Part shown: one piece after another, positions 1 through 6,625 of the stretch
Numbering within the stretch: the stretch's first letter is position 1
Layout of the letters: each line of letters starts with the position of its first letter
NCBI GenBank assembly: GCA_030611115.1
Contig: JAUWQK010000050.1
Span: 1 to 8,406 of the forward strand
Direction of reading: 5' to 3'
Length of the DNA stretch: 8,406 nucleotides
DNA from: Deltaproteobacteria bacterium
Lineage (GTDB): Bacteria; Desulfobacterota; Desulfobacteria; Desulfobacterales; ETH-SRB1
Position numbers and translations under genes: made by a program
Notes under the pieces: generated by a model
Seen by the model: only the letters and a program-made list of their open reading frames with translations
The model's database searches: none
What the model was told of the DNA's origin: nothing

Positions 1-45
1 GGGATTGAGGGATTGAGGGATTGTTGATTGATGATTGATGATTGA
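1..45. repeat. Short tandem repeats (GGGATTGA and TGATTGA units)
   Basis: Two full GGGATTGA octamers plus a partial third fill 1-23. Three perfect TGATTGA heptamers follow at 25-31, 32-38 and 39-45. The array starts at the window edge and may extend further left. No open frame with coding character covers it. A weak promoter-like pair follows it (TTGAAG at 42-47 and TATAAA at 63-68), but the 15-base spacing is poor. The function is unknown. It looks like simple-sequence intergenic repeat DNA that can change copy number by slippage. Confidence 0.8.
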
Positions 46-76
46 AGGAATTCTGCCAATTATATAAAAAATAGTG

Positions 77-247
77 GTAACTACTCAGGTGGATAGGCTG
101 AAGGCTGAAGACTGTTAGGAAAAAACGCATTAAAAGCCATGTTTGATGCAAGAATCAGATATTTCCGCCAAAGTACGGCAATCGTGCTCTTCTGACCCCT
201 TCAGCCTTCAGTCTAAACAGCTTCAGCCTGACTACGTGAGTAGTTAC
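77..247. repeat. Intergenic element with imperfect terminal inverted repeats
   Basis: The left end (77-103) and right end (221-247) are inverted copies matching at 23 of 27 positions. The outer 14 bases (77-90, GTAACTACTCAGGT) match the complement of 234-247 at 13 of 14. Inside the left end are three period-7 units, TAGGCTG, AAGGCTG and AAGACTG (94-114). Complementary CTTCAGCCTTCAG sequence lies at 199-211, so the ends could fold back on each other. The middle (about 115-198) resembles nothing I recognise and has no convincing gene. No target-site duplication is evident in the flanking bases. The right end stops 5 bases before the mrdA ribosome binding site, so the element occupies the mrdA upstream region where a promoter or leader would be expected. 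It may be a MITE-like or REPIN-like non-autonomous element; the family is not identified. Confidence 0.75.
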
Positions 248-251
248 TAAA

Positions 252-257
252 AGAGGA
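252..257 (+). promoter_or_regulatory. Ribosome binding site that supports the TTG start of mrdA
   Basis: AGAGGA lies 3 bases before the TTG at 261, a short spacing. In this frame a TGA at 237-239, inside the repeat element, blocks any upstream extension, and no ATG or GTG occurs between that stop and 261. The next in-frame ATG is near residue 99, well past the membrane anchor. TTG 261 is therefore the only reasonable start. Confidence 0.65.
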
Positions 258-260
258 ACT

Positions 261-2099
261 TTGAGCAAATATTTACAGAGTACGGATAGTGACTGGTATA
301 AAAGACGTTTGACCGGGGTTGTCTTTTTAGTCTTAACGGCTTTTTTAGTACTTATTGCCCGCGTCTTTTATCTTCAGGTGATTGAAGGGAGTGAGCTTAG
401 ACGACTTTCAGAAAACAATTGTATACGATTGCAAAATATAGACCCTTCAAGAGGATTAATTTTTGATCGCAATGGAAAGTTGCTGGTTGATAACAGGCCG
501 TCATTTGATTTGAATATAATTTTGAAAGATGCCAAACCTGTTGAAAATACAATTGAAATGCTTTCTCAATATATAGATGTTCCGGTAACGGAGCTTATGT
601 CAAAAATCAGCCGTAACAAGAGAATATCATTCTATACCCCTATCTTATTAAAACAGGATATAGGGCGAGATGCTTTGGCTGCCATAGAGGTTCACAAATA
701 TGATCTTCCTGGTATTGTTGTCAGCGTTAAACCAAGAAGACACTATATTTATAAGCAAAGTGCGGCTCATCTAATAGGTTATTTAGGTGAGATTAGTTCC
801 GGTGAGCTTAAATCGGGAAAATATTCTGCTTATAGAGCAGGTGATTATATTGGAAAGTTTGGTGTGGAAAAAACTTATGAGGGTCTATTGAGAGGTAAGC
901 GTGGAGGGCGGCAGGTTGAGGTGAATGCGGCAGGGCAGGTTGTTAGAGTTTTGAAAACCGTTGAAGCTTTTCCGGGCCATAATATTTATCTTTCAATTGA
1001 TTACTTAGTCCAGAAAAAGGCTGAAGAACTTTTGGAAGGTTTGGCCGGCGCAATAATAGCTATGGAGCCGGCTACAGGACAGATACTGGCTATGGCCAGC
1101 AGCCCTGCATTTGATCAGAATGCATTTGTTGACGGTATGTCACATGAACAATGGGATTCTCTTGTTTCTAATCCATTCAGGCCAATGGAAAACAAGGCAG
1201 TCAATGCTGAGTATCCCCCAGCTTCCGTATATAAAATAGTTACGGCAATAGCATGTCTTGAGGAAGGAATAATTGATGCAAATACATCATTTTATTGCCC
1301 AGGACATTACAAGTGCGGGAATCGGGTTTTTAGATGCTGGAAAAAAAGAGGACACGATAAAGTTGATGTTGTGAAGGCATTAGCTGAATCCTGTGACGTT
1401 TTTTTTTATCATGTCGGTCAAAAACTGGGTGTTGATAGACTGGCATGGTATGCCAGAGCTTGCGGCCTGGGATCAGCAACAGGTATTGACCTTGATCATG
1501 AAGCAAAGGGTTTGATACCAACCGCTGCCTGGAAAAAGGCTCGTACAGGCATTAGATGGCAGTTAGGTGAAACCCTTTCCGTTGCTATAGGGCAGAGCTA
1601 TAATCTTGCAACCCCTTTGCAGATGATGACTTTGATTTCTGAAATAGCGAATGGAGGAATAAGGTATAAGCCATTGATTCTTAAAAAGATAGAGACAGCA
1701 GAAGGTGAACTCGTTAATGAAAACAAAAGTAAGGTTACAGGAAAATTGCCTGCCAGTCAACGGACGTTAGAGATTGTGAGGAAAGGGCTTTGGGAGGCAG
1801 TTAACAAAAGAAAAGGAACCGCATGGATTGCACATGTTGATGATGTTGATATCAGCGGGAAAACCGGGACAGCTCAACTTGTAAGCAGGACCGGCAGTAA
1901 TGATAATGCTTCTATCGATAAAGCAAATAAACCGGATCACTTAAAACCACATGCATGGTTTGCGGCCTATGCTCCATCAAAGGACCCCCAAATAGCTGTA
2001 GTTGTTATTGTTGAACATGGCGAACATGGTTCCAGTGCTGCCGCTCCACTTGCGAGGGAGCTTATAACAACCTATTTGTTAAAAGATAAAAAAGGCTGA
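261..2099 (+). CDS. mrdA: Penicillin-binding protein 2, elongasome peptidoglycan transpeptidase
   Basis: Class B PBP that cross-links peptidoglycan during side-wall elongation, acting in the periplasm as partner of RodA. The 612-residue length is normal for PBP2. There is a short cytoplasmic N-terminus, one membrane anchor at about 17-39, and the class B dimerisation-domain signature RGLIFDRNGKLL from residue 64. The transpeptidase domain has all three catalytic motifs: SVYK with nucleophile Ser322 and Lys325, SCD at 377-379 (the PBP2 form of SxN), and KTGTAQ at 534-539. Between the first two motifs, Cys346, Cys352, Cys359 and His365, followed by Cys378, form a probable zinc site like the one reported in Acinetobacter PBP2. 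Translation starts at TTG. The last codons, GGC TGA, lie inside the downstream AAGGCTG repeat. rodA follows after 90 bases. mreBCD often lies upstream in related genomes, but here non-coding repeat DNA does. Identification is firm; the symbol could equally be pbp2. Confidence 0.96.
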   Translation: MSKYLQSTDSDWYKRRLTGVVFLVLTAFLVLIARVFYLQVIEGSELRRLSENNCIRLQNIDPSRGLIFDRNGKLLVDNRPSFDLNIILKDAKPVENTIEMLSQYIDVPVTELMSKISRNKRISFYTPILLKQDIGRDALAAIEVHKYDLPGIVVSVKPRRHYIYKQSAAHLIGYLGEISSGELKSGKYSAYRAGDYIGKFGVEKTYEGLLRGKRGGRQVEVNAAGQVVRVLKTVEAFPGHNIYLSIDYLVQKKAEELLEGLAGAIIAMEPATGQILAMASSPAFDQNAFVDGMSHEQWDSLVSNPFRPMENKAVNAEYPPASVYKIVTAIACLEEGIIDANTSFYCPGHYKCGNRVFRCWKKRGHDKVDVVKALAESCDVFFYHVGQKLGVDRLAWYARACGLGSATGIDLDHEAKGLIPTAAWKKARTGIRWQLGETLSVAIGQSYNLATPLQMMTLISEIANGGIRYKPLILKKIETAEGELVNENKSKVTGKLPASQRTLEIVRKGLWEAVNKRKGTAWIAHVDDVDISGKTGTAQLVSRTGSNDNASIDKANKPDHLKPHAWFAAYAPSKDPQIAVVVIVEHGEHGSSAAAPLARELITTYLLKDKKG

Positions 2100-2161
2100 A
2101 GGCTGAAGGTGGAAGGCTGAAGGTGGAATGGAGCTTCAGCCTAATCAACCTGAGTAGTTAC
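2092..2161. repeat. One-ended second copy of the inverted-repeat element, with AAGGCTG heptamers
   Basis: Five period-7 units of AAGG(C/T)(T/G)G type run from 2092 to 2126, including a perfect 14-bp tandem duplication (2099-2112 and 2113-2126). An AGGCTGAAG/CTTCAGCCT hairpin follows (2114-2122 with 2134-2142; 9-bp perfect stem, 11-base loop). The right end, 2148-2161, is the exact complement of the 14-mer at 77-90. The matching left end is missing: the sequence just upstream is mrdA coding sequence. The first unit contains the mrdA stop codon. The hairpin has no T-run after it, so it is not a typical intrinsic terminator, and rodA is probably still transcribed through it. Confidence 0.75.
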
Positions 2162-2189
2162 GATAAAACAAGTAATTTGGGAAATTAAT

Positions 2190-3290
2190 ATGTTTGACCG
2201 CCGTCTTGTACAAAACTTCGACTGGGGCTTATTGAGTTTAGTTCTTATCCTGGGCTTTTTTGGGCTTATTACTTTATATAGTTCAGTAACGGCTGGAGCA
2301 CAGGTGCCTCAGATGGAATATTATAAGCAGATCGTATGGTATTTTGTTGGATTAATTTTTTTAGTTATTTCTTTTTTGTTCAATTACAAAACTTTTGATC
2401 GATGGGGACACATAGTTTATATTTTATGCATTTCTCTTCTTGTCGGTGTGTTAATATTCGGCGAAGGCTCTAAAGGTGCTATGCGCTGGCTGAAGTTTGG
2501 ATTTTTTTCAATTCAACCATCTGAGCTGGTAAAGATCGCTGTAATAATAATCTTGGCCAGATATTATTCAAAACATGCAAATACAACAGGCTTAACTTTA
2601 CGCGAACTTATTAATCCTTTTTTACTGATAATAATTCCTTTTGTTCTAATAGTAAAACAACCGGATTTGGGAACAGCCATAATGATTGTTTTAATTGCCG
2701 GCTCTATGACGGTTTTTGTAAAAATTGAGAGGCGTTCCTTTTTATACTTAATCGTTGCGGGTGTAATAAGCATCCCTTTAGTCTGGTTTTTTTTGAGAGA
2801 ATATCAGAAAGCGAGGATATTGACATTTTTGGATCCGGACAGGGATCCTCTTGGGACCGGTTATCATATTATACAATCGAAAATTGCTATAGGCTCTGGC
2901 ATGATATCCGGCAAGGGGTTTTTGAAAGGCACGCAAAATGCGCTTTCATTTCTTCCTGAACAGCACACGGATTTCATATTTTCAGTTTTGGCAGAAGAGT
3001 GGGGGTTAATAGGTTCCGTAATGATACTTATTATTTTTCTGATACTTATTTTAAAGGGATTGAATGTTGCTTATAGATGTCGAGAACCATTCGGCACCAT
3101 ACTTTCAGTCGGTATCACAGCAATGATATTCTGGCAGGTAATTATTAATATCGGCATGGTAATGGGACTGATGCCGGTCGTAGGAGTTACATTACCGTTT
3201 ATTAGCTATGGGGGTTCATCGCTTATTACCGTTATGATATGTATAGGCCTTTTAATTAATGTAAGCATGAGAAGGTTTATGGTTGAATAA
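2190..3290 (+). CDS. rodA: RodA, SEDS-family peptidoglycan glycosyltransferase
   Basis: Polymerises lipid II into glycan strands in the inner membrane as part of the elongasome, in complex with PBP2, whose gene is directly upstream. The 366-residue protein is almost entirely hydrophobic, with about ten membrane segments. SEDS landmarks are present in order: GAMRWLKFG at 96-104, QPSELVKIA at 109-117, KQPDLGTA at 156-163, LPEQHTDFIF at 255-264 and PFISYGGSS at 336-344. Asp261 in HTDF matches the essential catalytic aspartate of characterised RodA proteins. The FtsW paralogue is less likely because of the MFDRRLVQNFDW N-terminus and the mrdA partner. The start has only a weak GGGA (2179-2182) before ATG, so translation may be modest or helped by coupling. 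No terminator hairpin is visible after the stop. Confidence 0.95.
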   Translation: MFDRRLVQNFDWGLLSLVLILGFFGLITLYSSVTAGAQVPQMEYYKQIVWYFVGLIFLVISFLFNYKTFDRWGHIVYILCISLLVGVLIFGEGSKGAMRWLKFGFFSIQPSELVKIAVIIILARYYSKHANTTGLTLRELINPFLLIIIPFVLIVKQPDLGTAIMIVLIAGSMTVFVKIERRSFLYLIVAGVISIPLVWFFLREYQKARILTFLDPDRDPLGTGYHIIQSKIAIGSGMISGKGFLKGTQNALSFLPEQHTDFIFSVLAEEWGLIGSVMILIIFLILILKGLNVAYRCREPFGTILSVGITAMIFWQVIINIGMVMGLMPVVGVTLPFISYGGSSLITVMICIGLLINVSMRRFMVE

Positions 3291-3323
3291 GAGGTAAAAA
3301 GACAGCAAAGATTAAAAAAACCT

Positions 3324-3352
3324 TTGACAATTTATTATAGTTAATATATAGA
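3324..3352 (+). promoter_or_regulatory. Probable sigma-70 promoter of the ATP synthase operon
   Basis: A perfect -35 box TTGACA (3324-3329) is followed 17 bases later by TATAGA (3347-3352), a 4-of-6 match to the -10 consensus. It lies in the AT-rich gap between rodA and the first atp gene, about 90 bases before the start codon. A weaker alternative pair, TTGAAA (3370-3375) and TATGTT (3392-3397), lies downstream. With no terminator after rodA, some transcription may also enter from upstream. The position fits the need for the atp genes to be expressed independently of the cell-wall genes. Confidence 0.5.
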
Positions 3353-3441
3353 TCTGCGGAGTTAAACTTTTGAAAGAGTATTTTTAGAAGATATGTTTTT
3401 AATAAATAAATTATTCAGAAATCGGTAGCGGAGGAAGTTCA

Positions 3442-3867
3442 ATGATAAGCTTAGATGGTTCGTTAATTATACAAATCATAAATTTCCTGTTTTTGATATG
3501 GGCACTTAATGTTGTTTTATACAAACCAATCAGAAAAATACTAATTCAGAGAAAAGAAAAAATTACCGGCCTTGAGCAGAGTATTGATGCCTCTAACATC
3601 GATATTAAGGGAAAAGATGATGCTTTTATTTCAGGCTTAAAAGAGGCAAGGGCTAAGGGCATGGGAGAAAAAGACGCCTTAATACAGGTAGCTACTGATG
3701 AAGAAAAAACGATAATCGAAAAAATAAATCAAAAGGCTCAGGCGGATCTTGCCGAGGTGCGCGAGAAAGTCGCAAAGGAAGCGGAAGGTGTCAGAGTAAC
3801 GCTGCAAAAAGAGCTTGATGATATTGCAATCTCTATTAGTCATAAAATTTTGGGGAGGGCTTTTTAA
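3442..3867 (+). CDS. atpF2: F-type ATP synthase subunit b' (peripheral stalk)
   Basis: Short b-family subunit that would pair with the b subunit encoded next to form the heterodimeric peripheral stalk holding the F1 head to the membrane sector. One N-terminal membrane segment at about 7-27 is followed by the typical LYKPIRKIL junction (26-34) and a long charged helix rich in Lys, Glu and Ala, predicted coiled coil, to residue 141. The length fits b' proteins. The start is clear: a strong GGAGGA (3430-3435) lies 6 bases before the ATG. The stop overlaps the next start as TAATG, sharing one base, which implies translational coupling. It could be named atpX or atpF' in other annotations. Calling it b' rather than b rests on its being first, shorter and lacking the extra N-terminus of the next gene. 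Confidence 0.88.
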   Translation: MISLDGSLIIQIINFLFLIWALNVVLYKPIRKILIQRKEKITGLEQSIDASNIDIKGKDDAFISGLKEARAKGMGEKDALIQVATDEEKTIIEKINQKAQADLAEVREKVAKEAEGVRVTLQKELDDIAISISHKILGRAF

Positions 3868-4469
3868 TGAAGATTCCTGGAATTAGCAGCAGCATGAAGC
3901 GTAATTCAATTATTTTATTTATTATGGTTACTGCGCTTCTGTTTTTCTTTGTTGGAGCAGCTTTGGGTTCATCTGGAGGAGAGAGCGGGACAAAAGGATG
4001 GGTGGCTACAGATACATATCGGGTTATGAATTTTTCTGTTTTATTTCTTGGCTTGTTTTTCCTTTTACGTAAGCCGATAGCTCAATTTTTTGGCGCTCGT
4101 ATTAAGGGAATAAAAGATCAGTTAAGCGAGCTTGAAACTAAGAAAAAGGATGCCAGGCAAAAGCTTGAGGAATACACGGCAAAACTGGCACAGTTAGATC
4201 AAGAAGGTAAGAAAATTGTCGATGATTACATACGACAGGGGAATGAGGCCAAGGAAAGAATACTAAAAGAAGCAGAATCCGTAGCTGATAAATTAAAAGA
4301 ACAGGCTCTCCGAAATATTGATTATGAAATCAATCAGGCGAAATTAAGGCTTCAGGAGGAAGTGCTTGGGAAAGCCATTGTGAAGGCTGAAGAGATCATA
4401 AAAAATGAAATTACAATCGAAGATCATGATCGTTTGGTAGATGAATACTTAAAGAAGGTGGTGGCATAG
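3867..4469 (+). CDS. atpF: F-type ATP synthase subunit b (peripheral stalk)
   Basis: Membrane-anchored stalk subunit that links the a subunit side of Fo to delta and alpha. The 200 residues are longer than the roughly 156 of the E. coli protein. The extra length is an N-terminal extension with its own hydrophobic stretch (about 14-33), ending AALGSS like a signal-peptidase site, then a short polar Gly/Ser-rich stretch. The usual anchor follows at about 54-68 with the LRKPIAQFF junction (67-75), and then a long Lys/Glu/Gln-rich helix to the C-terminus. An internal Met10 (MKRN) is a possible alternative start, but the ATG overlapping the previous stop is better supported by coupling. The stop overlaps the atpH start as TAGTG. 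Confidence 0.93.
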   Translation: MKIPGISSSMKRNSIILFIMVTALLFFFVGAALGSSGGESGTKGWVATDTYRVMNFSVLFLGLFFLLRKPIAQFFGARIKGIKDQLSELETKKKDARQKLEEYTAKLAQLDQEGKKIVDDYIRQGNEAKERILKEAESVADKLKEQALRNIDYEINQAKLRLQEEVLGKAIVKAEEIIKNEITIEDHDRLVDEYLKKVVA

Positions 4470-5020
4470 TGAAAAATTTAGCTGTAGCACGATGTTATGC
4501 CAAGGCACTTCTGCTTATTGGCAAAGACGATGGTCAGGCTGAATCATACCGGGAAGAGCTTGACAATATCGCAGGTTTGGTGACAGGGGTAAAGGAGCTT
4601 GACCAAGCAATTATAAACCCACTTTACGATGCAGCAGGTCGCAGAAAGGTATTGCATGCAATAATTGATAAGTTATCTCTTTCTGATACGATGAAAGCTT
4701 TCCTGCTTTTGGTATTTGATAAAGGGCGAATTGGGTTTTTAAGTAATATTAATGAGTTTTATAAAAAACTCGCGGACGAATTGAAAGGCATTGCTAGGGC
4801 AAGCTTGGTTTCGGCCACTGAACTTTCATCTGAAACAATAGATAAAATTCGTTCAACCATGTCAAAAATGACCGGTAAGGACGTTATCCTGGAGGTTGAA
4901 CAAGATCCAGCACTTATTGGTGGAGTAATATCCAGGATAGGAGATCTTGTATTAGATGGAAGTATCAGAACACAATTACTCAACATGAGAGAATCTACAA
5001 AAAGGGGTGAGAGTGTATAA
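4469..5020 (+). CDS. atpH: F-type ATP synthase subunit delta (OSCP)
   Basis: Soluble subunit at the top of F1 that joins the alpha N-termini to the b/b' stalk. The 183-residue length is typical. The N-terminal helical domain begins with the family pattern ARCYAKALL (7-15). The C-terminal signature is clear: [20 protein letters not shown] (146-165) followed by RTQLLNMRE. The start is GTG, sharing its first base with the atpF stop and preceded by AAGGTGG, so translation is probably coupled to atpF. Its own TAA stop overlaps the atpA ATG by one base. Confidence 0.95.
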   Translation: MKNLAVARCYAKALLLIGKDDGQAESYREELDNIAGLVTGVKELDQAIINPLYDAAGRRKVLHAIIDKLSLSDTMKAFLLLVFDKGRIGFLSNINEFYKKLADELKGIARASLVSATELSSETIDKIRSTMSKMTGKDVILEVEQDPALIGGVISRIGDLVLDGSIRTQLLNMRESTKRGESV

Positions 5021-6537
5021 TGGAATTAAGAGCTGAAGAAATAAGTCAAATAATTAAAGAACAGATTACGGATTACGACAAGAAGGTGGAGTTAAGTGAA
5101 ACCGGAGTTGTTTTGTCGGTTGGTGATGGAATTGCCAGGGTTTATGGCCTTGAGAAGGCTATGGCCTTGGAGTTGGTTGAATTTCCCGGAGGCATATTGG
5201 GCCTTGTCCTGAACCTTGAAGAAGACAATGTGGGTATTGCTATTATGGGCGAAGATATTCACATTAAAGAAGGTGATATGGTTAAGAGGACAGGTCGTAT
5301 TGCTGAGGTTCCGGTTGGTGAGGCAGTTCTTGGGCGTGTTGTTGATGCTGTTGGCTCGCCAATTGACGGAAAAGGACCCATTGATGCTAAAGAGTTCAGA
5401 AGAGTTGAAATGGTTGCACCGGGCGTTATTGCAAGAAAGAGTGTGCATGAGCCAATGTACACAGGTCTTAAAGCAATTGATGCAATGACACCAGTGGGCA
5501 AGGGGCAACGTGAGCTGATCATTGGTGACCGCCAGATCGGGAAAACAGCCATAGGAGTTGATGCAATTATAAATCAGAAAGGCAAGGATGTTTACTGTAT
5601 TTATGTTGCTACCGGCCAGAAAAAATCTACGGTTGCTCAGGTCGTTGATATTTTAGAGAAACACGGCGCTATGGAATATACAACAGTAGTATCCGCCTGT
5701 GCGAGTGACCCGGCAACACTGCAGTTTGTCTCTCCATATTCGGGATGTGCTATGGCTGAGTACTTCCGTGATAAAGGGCAGCATTCTTTGATCGTATATG
5801 ATGACCTTTCAAAACAGGCTGTAGCTTACCGTCAGGTTTCACTTCTTTTAAGACGTCCTCCGGGCCGTGAAGCATTTCCCGGCGATATTTTCTACAATCA
5901 CTCCCGACTTCTTGAAAGATCGGCAAAGCTGAATGATGAGCTTGGTGCTGGTTCTATGACAGCCCTTCCCATAATTGAGACTCAGGCCGGTGACGTTTCT
6001 GCATTCATTCCAACAAATGTTATTTCCATTACAGACGGTCAGATTTATCTTGAGCCCGCTCTGTTTTTCTCTGGTGTCAGGCCGGCTATTAATGTTGGTT
6101 TGTCAGTTTCAAGAGTTGGTGGATCAGCACAGGTTAAAGCAATGAAGCAGGTTGCCGGTACTCTGCGCCTTGATCTGGCTCAGTATCGTGAGCTTGAAGC
6201 ATTTGCCGCCTTTGGAAGTGACCTGGATAAGGCAACTCAGGCACAGCTTACAAGAGGTGCGAGACTTGTTGAGATTTTGAAACAGCCTCAGTTTAAGCCG
6301 CTGTCGCTGGAGAAACAGGTAATATTACTTTTTGCAGGCGCAAAGGGATTTCTTGATAAATATCCTGTTAATGTACTGGCAAAATATGAGGCAGGACTTT
6401 ACGGTTTTATAGAGGACAGATATCCGCAGATATTCAGTGAGCTGGATGAAAAACAAGAGATATCAGAGTCACTGGACAAACAAATGCAGGATGCCTTGAC
6501 AGCTTACGACGCAGAGTTCAAGGACACAATTAAATAA
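5020..6537 (+). CDS. atpA: F-type ATP synthase subunit alpha
   Basis: Non-catalytic nucleotide-binding subunit of the alpha3-beta3 head. It contributes the arginine finger to the catalytic sites on beta. At 505 residues it is full length. The N-terminus [16 protein letters not shown] is the delta-binding helix, followed by the beta-barrel domain and the Walker A loop GDRQIGKT at 169-176 (Lys175, Thr176). The usual family residue at 173 is Thr; here it is Ile. Downstream are [20 protein letters not shown] and [10 protein letters not shown], with the arginine finger at Arg365, and then the helical C-terminal domain. It is fourth in the overlapping b'-b-delta-alpha block. An 88-base gap separates it from atpG. 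Confidence 0.97.
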   Translation: MELRAEEISQIIKEQITDYDKKVELSETGVVLSVGDGIARVYGLEKAMALELVEFPGGILGLVLNLEEDNVGIAIMGEDIHIKEGDMVKRTGRIAEVPVGEAVLGRVVDAVGSPIDGKGPIDAKEFRRVEMVAPGVIARKSVHEPMYTGLKAIDAMTPVGKGQRELIIGDRQIGKTAIGVDAIINQKGKDVYCIYVATGQKKSTVAQVVDILEKHGAMEYTTVVSACASDPATLQFVSPYSGCAMAEYFRDKGQHSLIVYDDLSKQAVAYRQVSLLLRRPPGREAFPGDIFYNHSRLLERSAKLNDELGAGSMTALPIIETQAGDVSAFIPTNVISITDGQIYLEPALFFSGVRPAINVGLSVSRVGGSAQVKAMKQVAGTLRLDLAQYRELEAFAAFGSDLDKATQAQLTRGARLVEILKQPQFKPLSLEKQVILLFAGAKGFLDKYPVNVLAKYEAGLYGFIEDRYPQIFSELDEKQEISESLDKQMQDALTAYDAEFKDTIK

Positions 6538-6625
6538 AGCCGATTTTTTTCTGGTAAGTTACATTATACTGAGATCGAAGCTGATATTGTAATTAGGCTA
6601 AGAAGAATGCTTATAAGGATATAAT

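Noticed and set aside
42..68. Promoter-like pair TTGAAG and TATAAA upstream of mrdA
   Set aside because: The spacing is only 15 bases and the -35 box matches at 4 of 6 in AT-rich repeat DNA; too weak to list as a feature.
1387..1397. SCD instead of SxN in the PBP2 second motif, considered as a missing catalytic residue
   Set aside because: An Asp at the third position is common in PBP2 proteins; with SxxK and KTG intact the enzyme looks active.
4383..4392. A GAAGGCTGAAG-like match inside atpF, resembling the heptamer repeat
   Set aside because: It encodes conserved-looking Lys-Ala-Glu helix residues, lacks the 14-mer end, and is short enough to be chance.
5092..5508. A 138-residue open frame on the minus strand inside atpA, and a 90-residue + frame at 5216-5488
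   Set aside because: Both lie wholly within a firmly identified alpha subunit gene, have no ribosome binding site or recognisable family, and read like shadows of the real frame.
6587..6617. Possible promoter (TTGTAA and TATAAG) before atpG
   Set aside because: The spacing is 19 bases and the -10 overlaps the ribosome binding site, so a transcript from it would have no usable leader.
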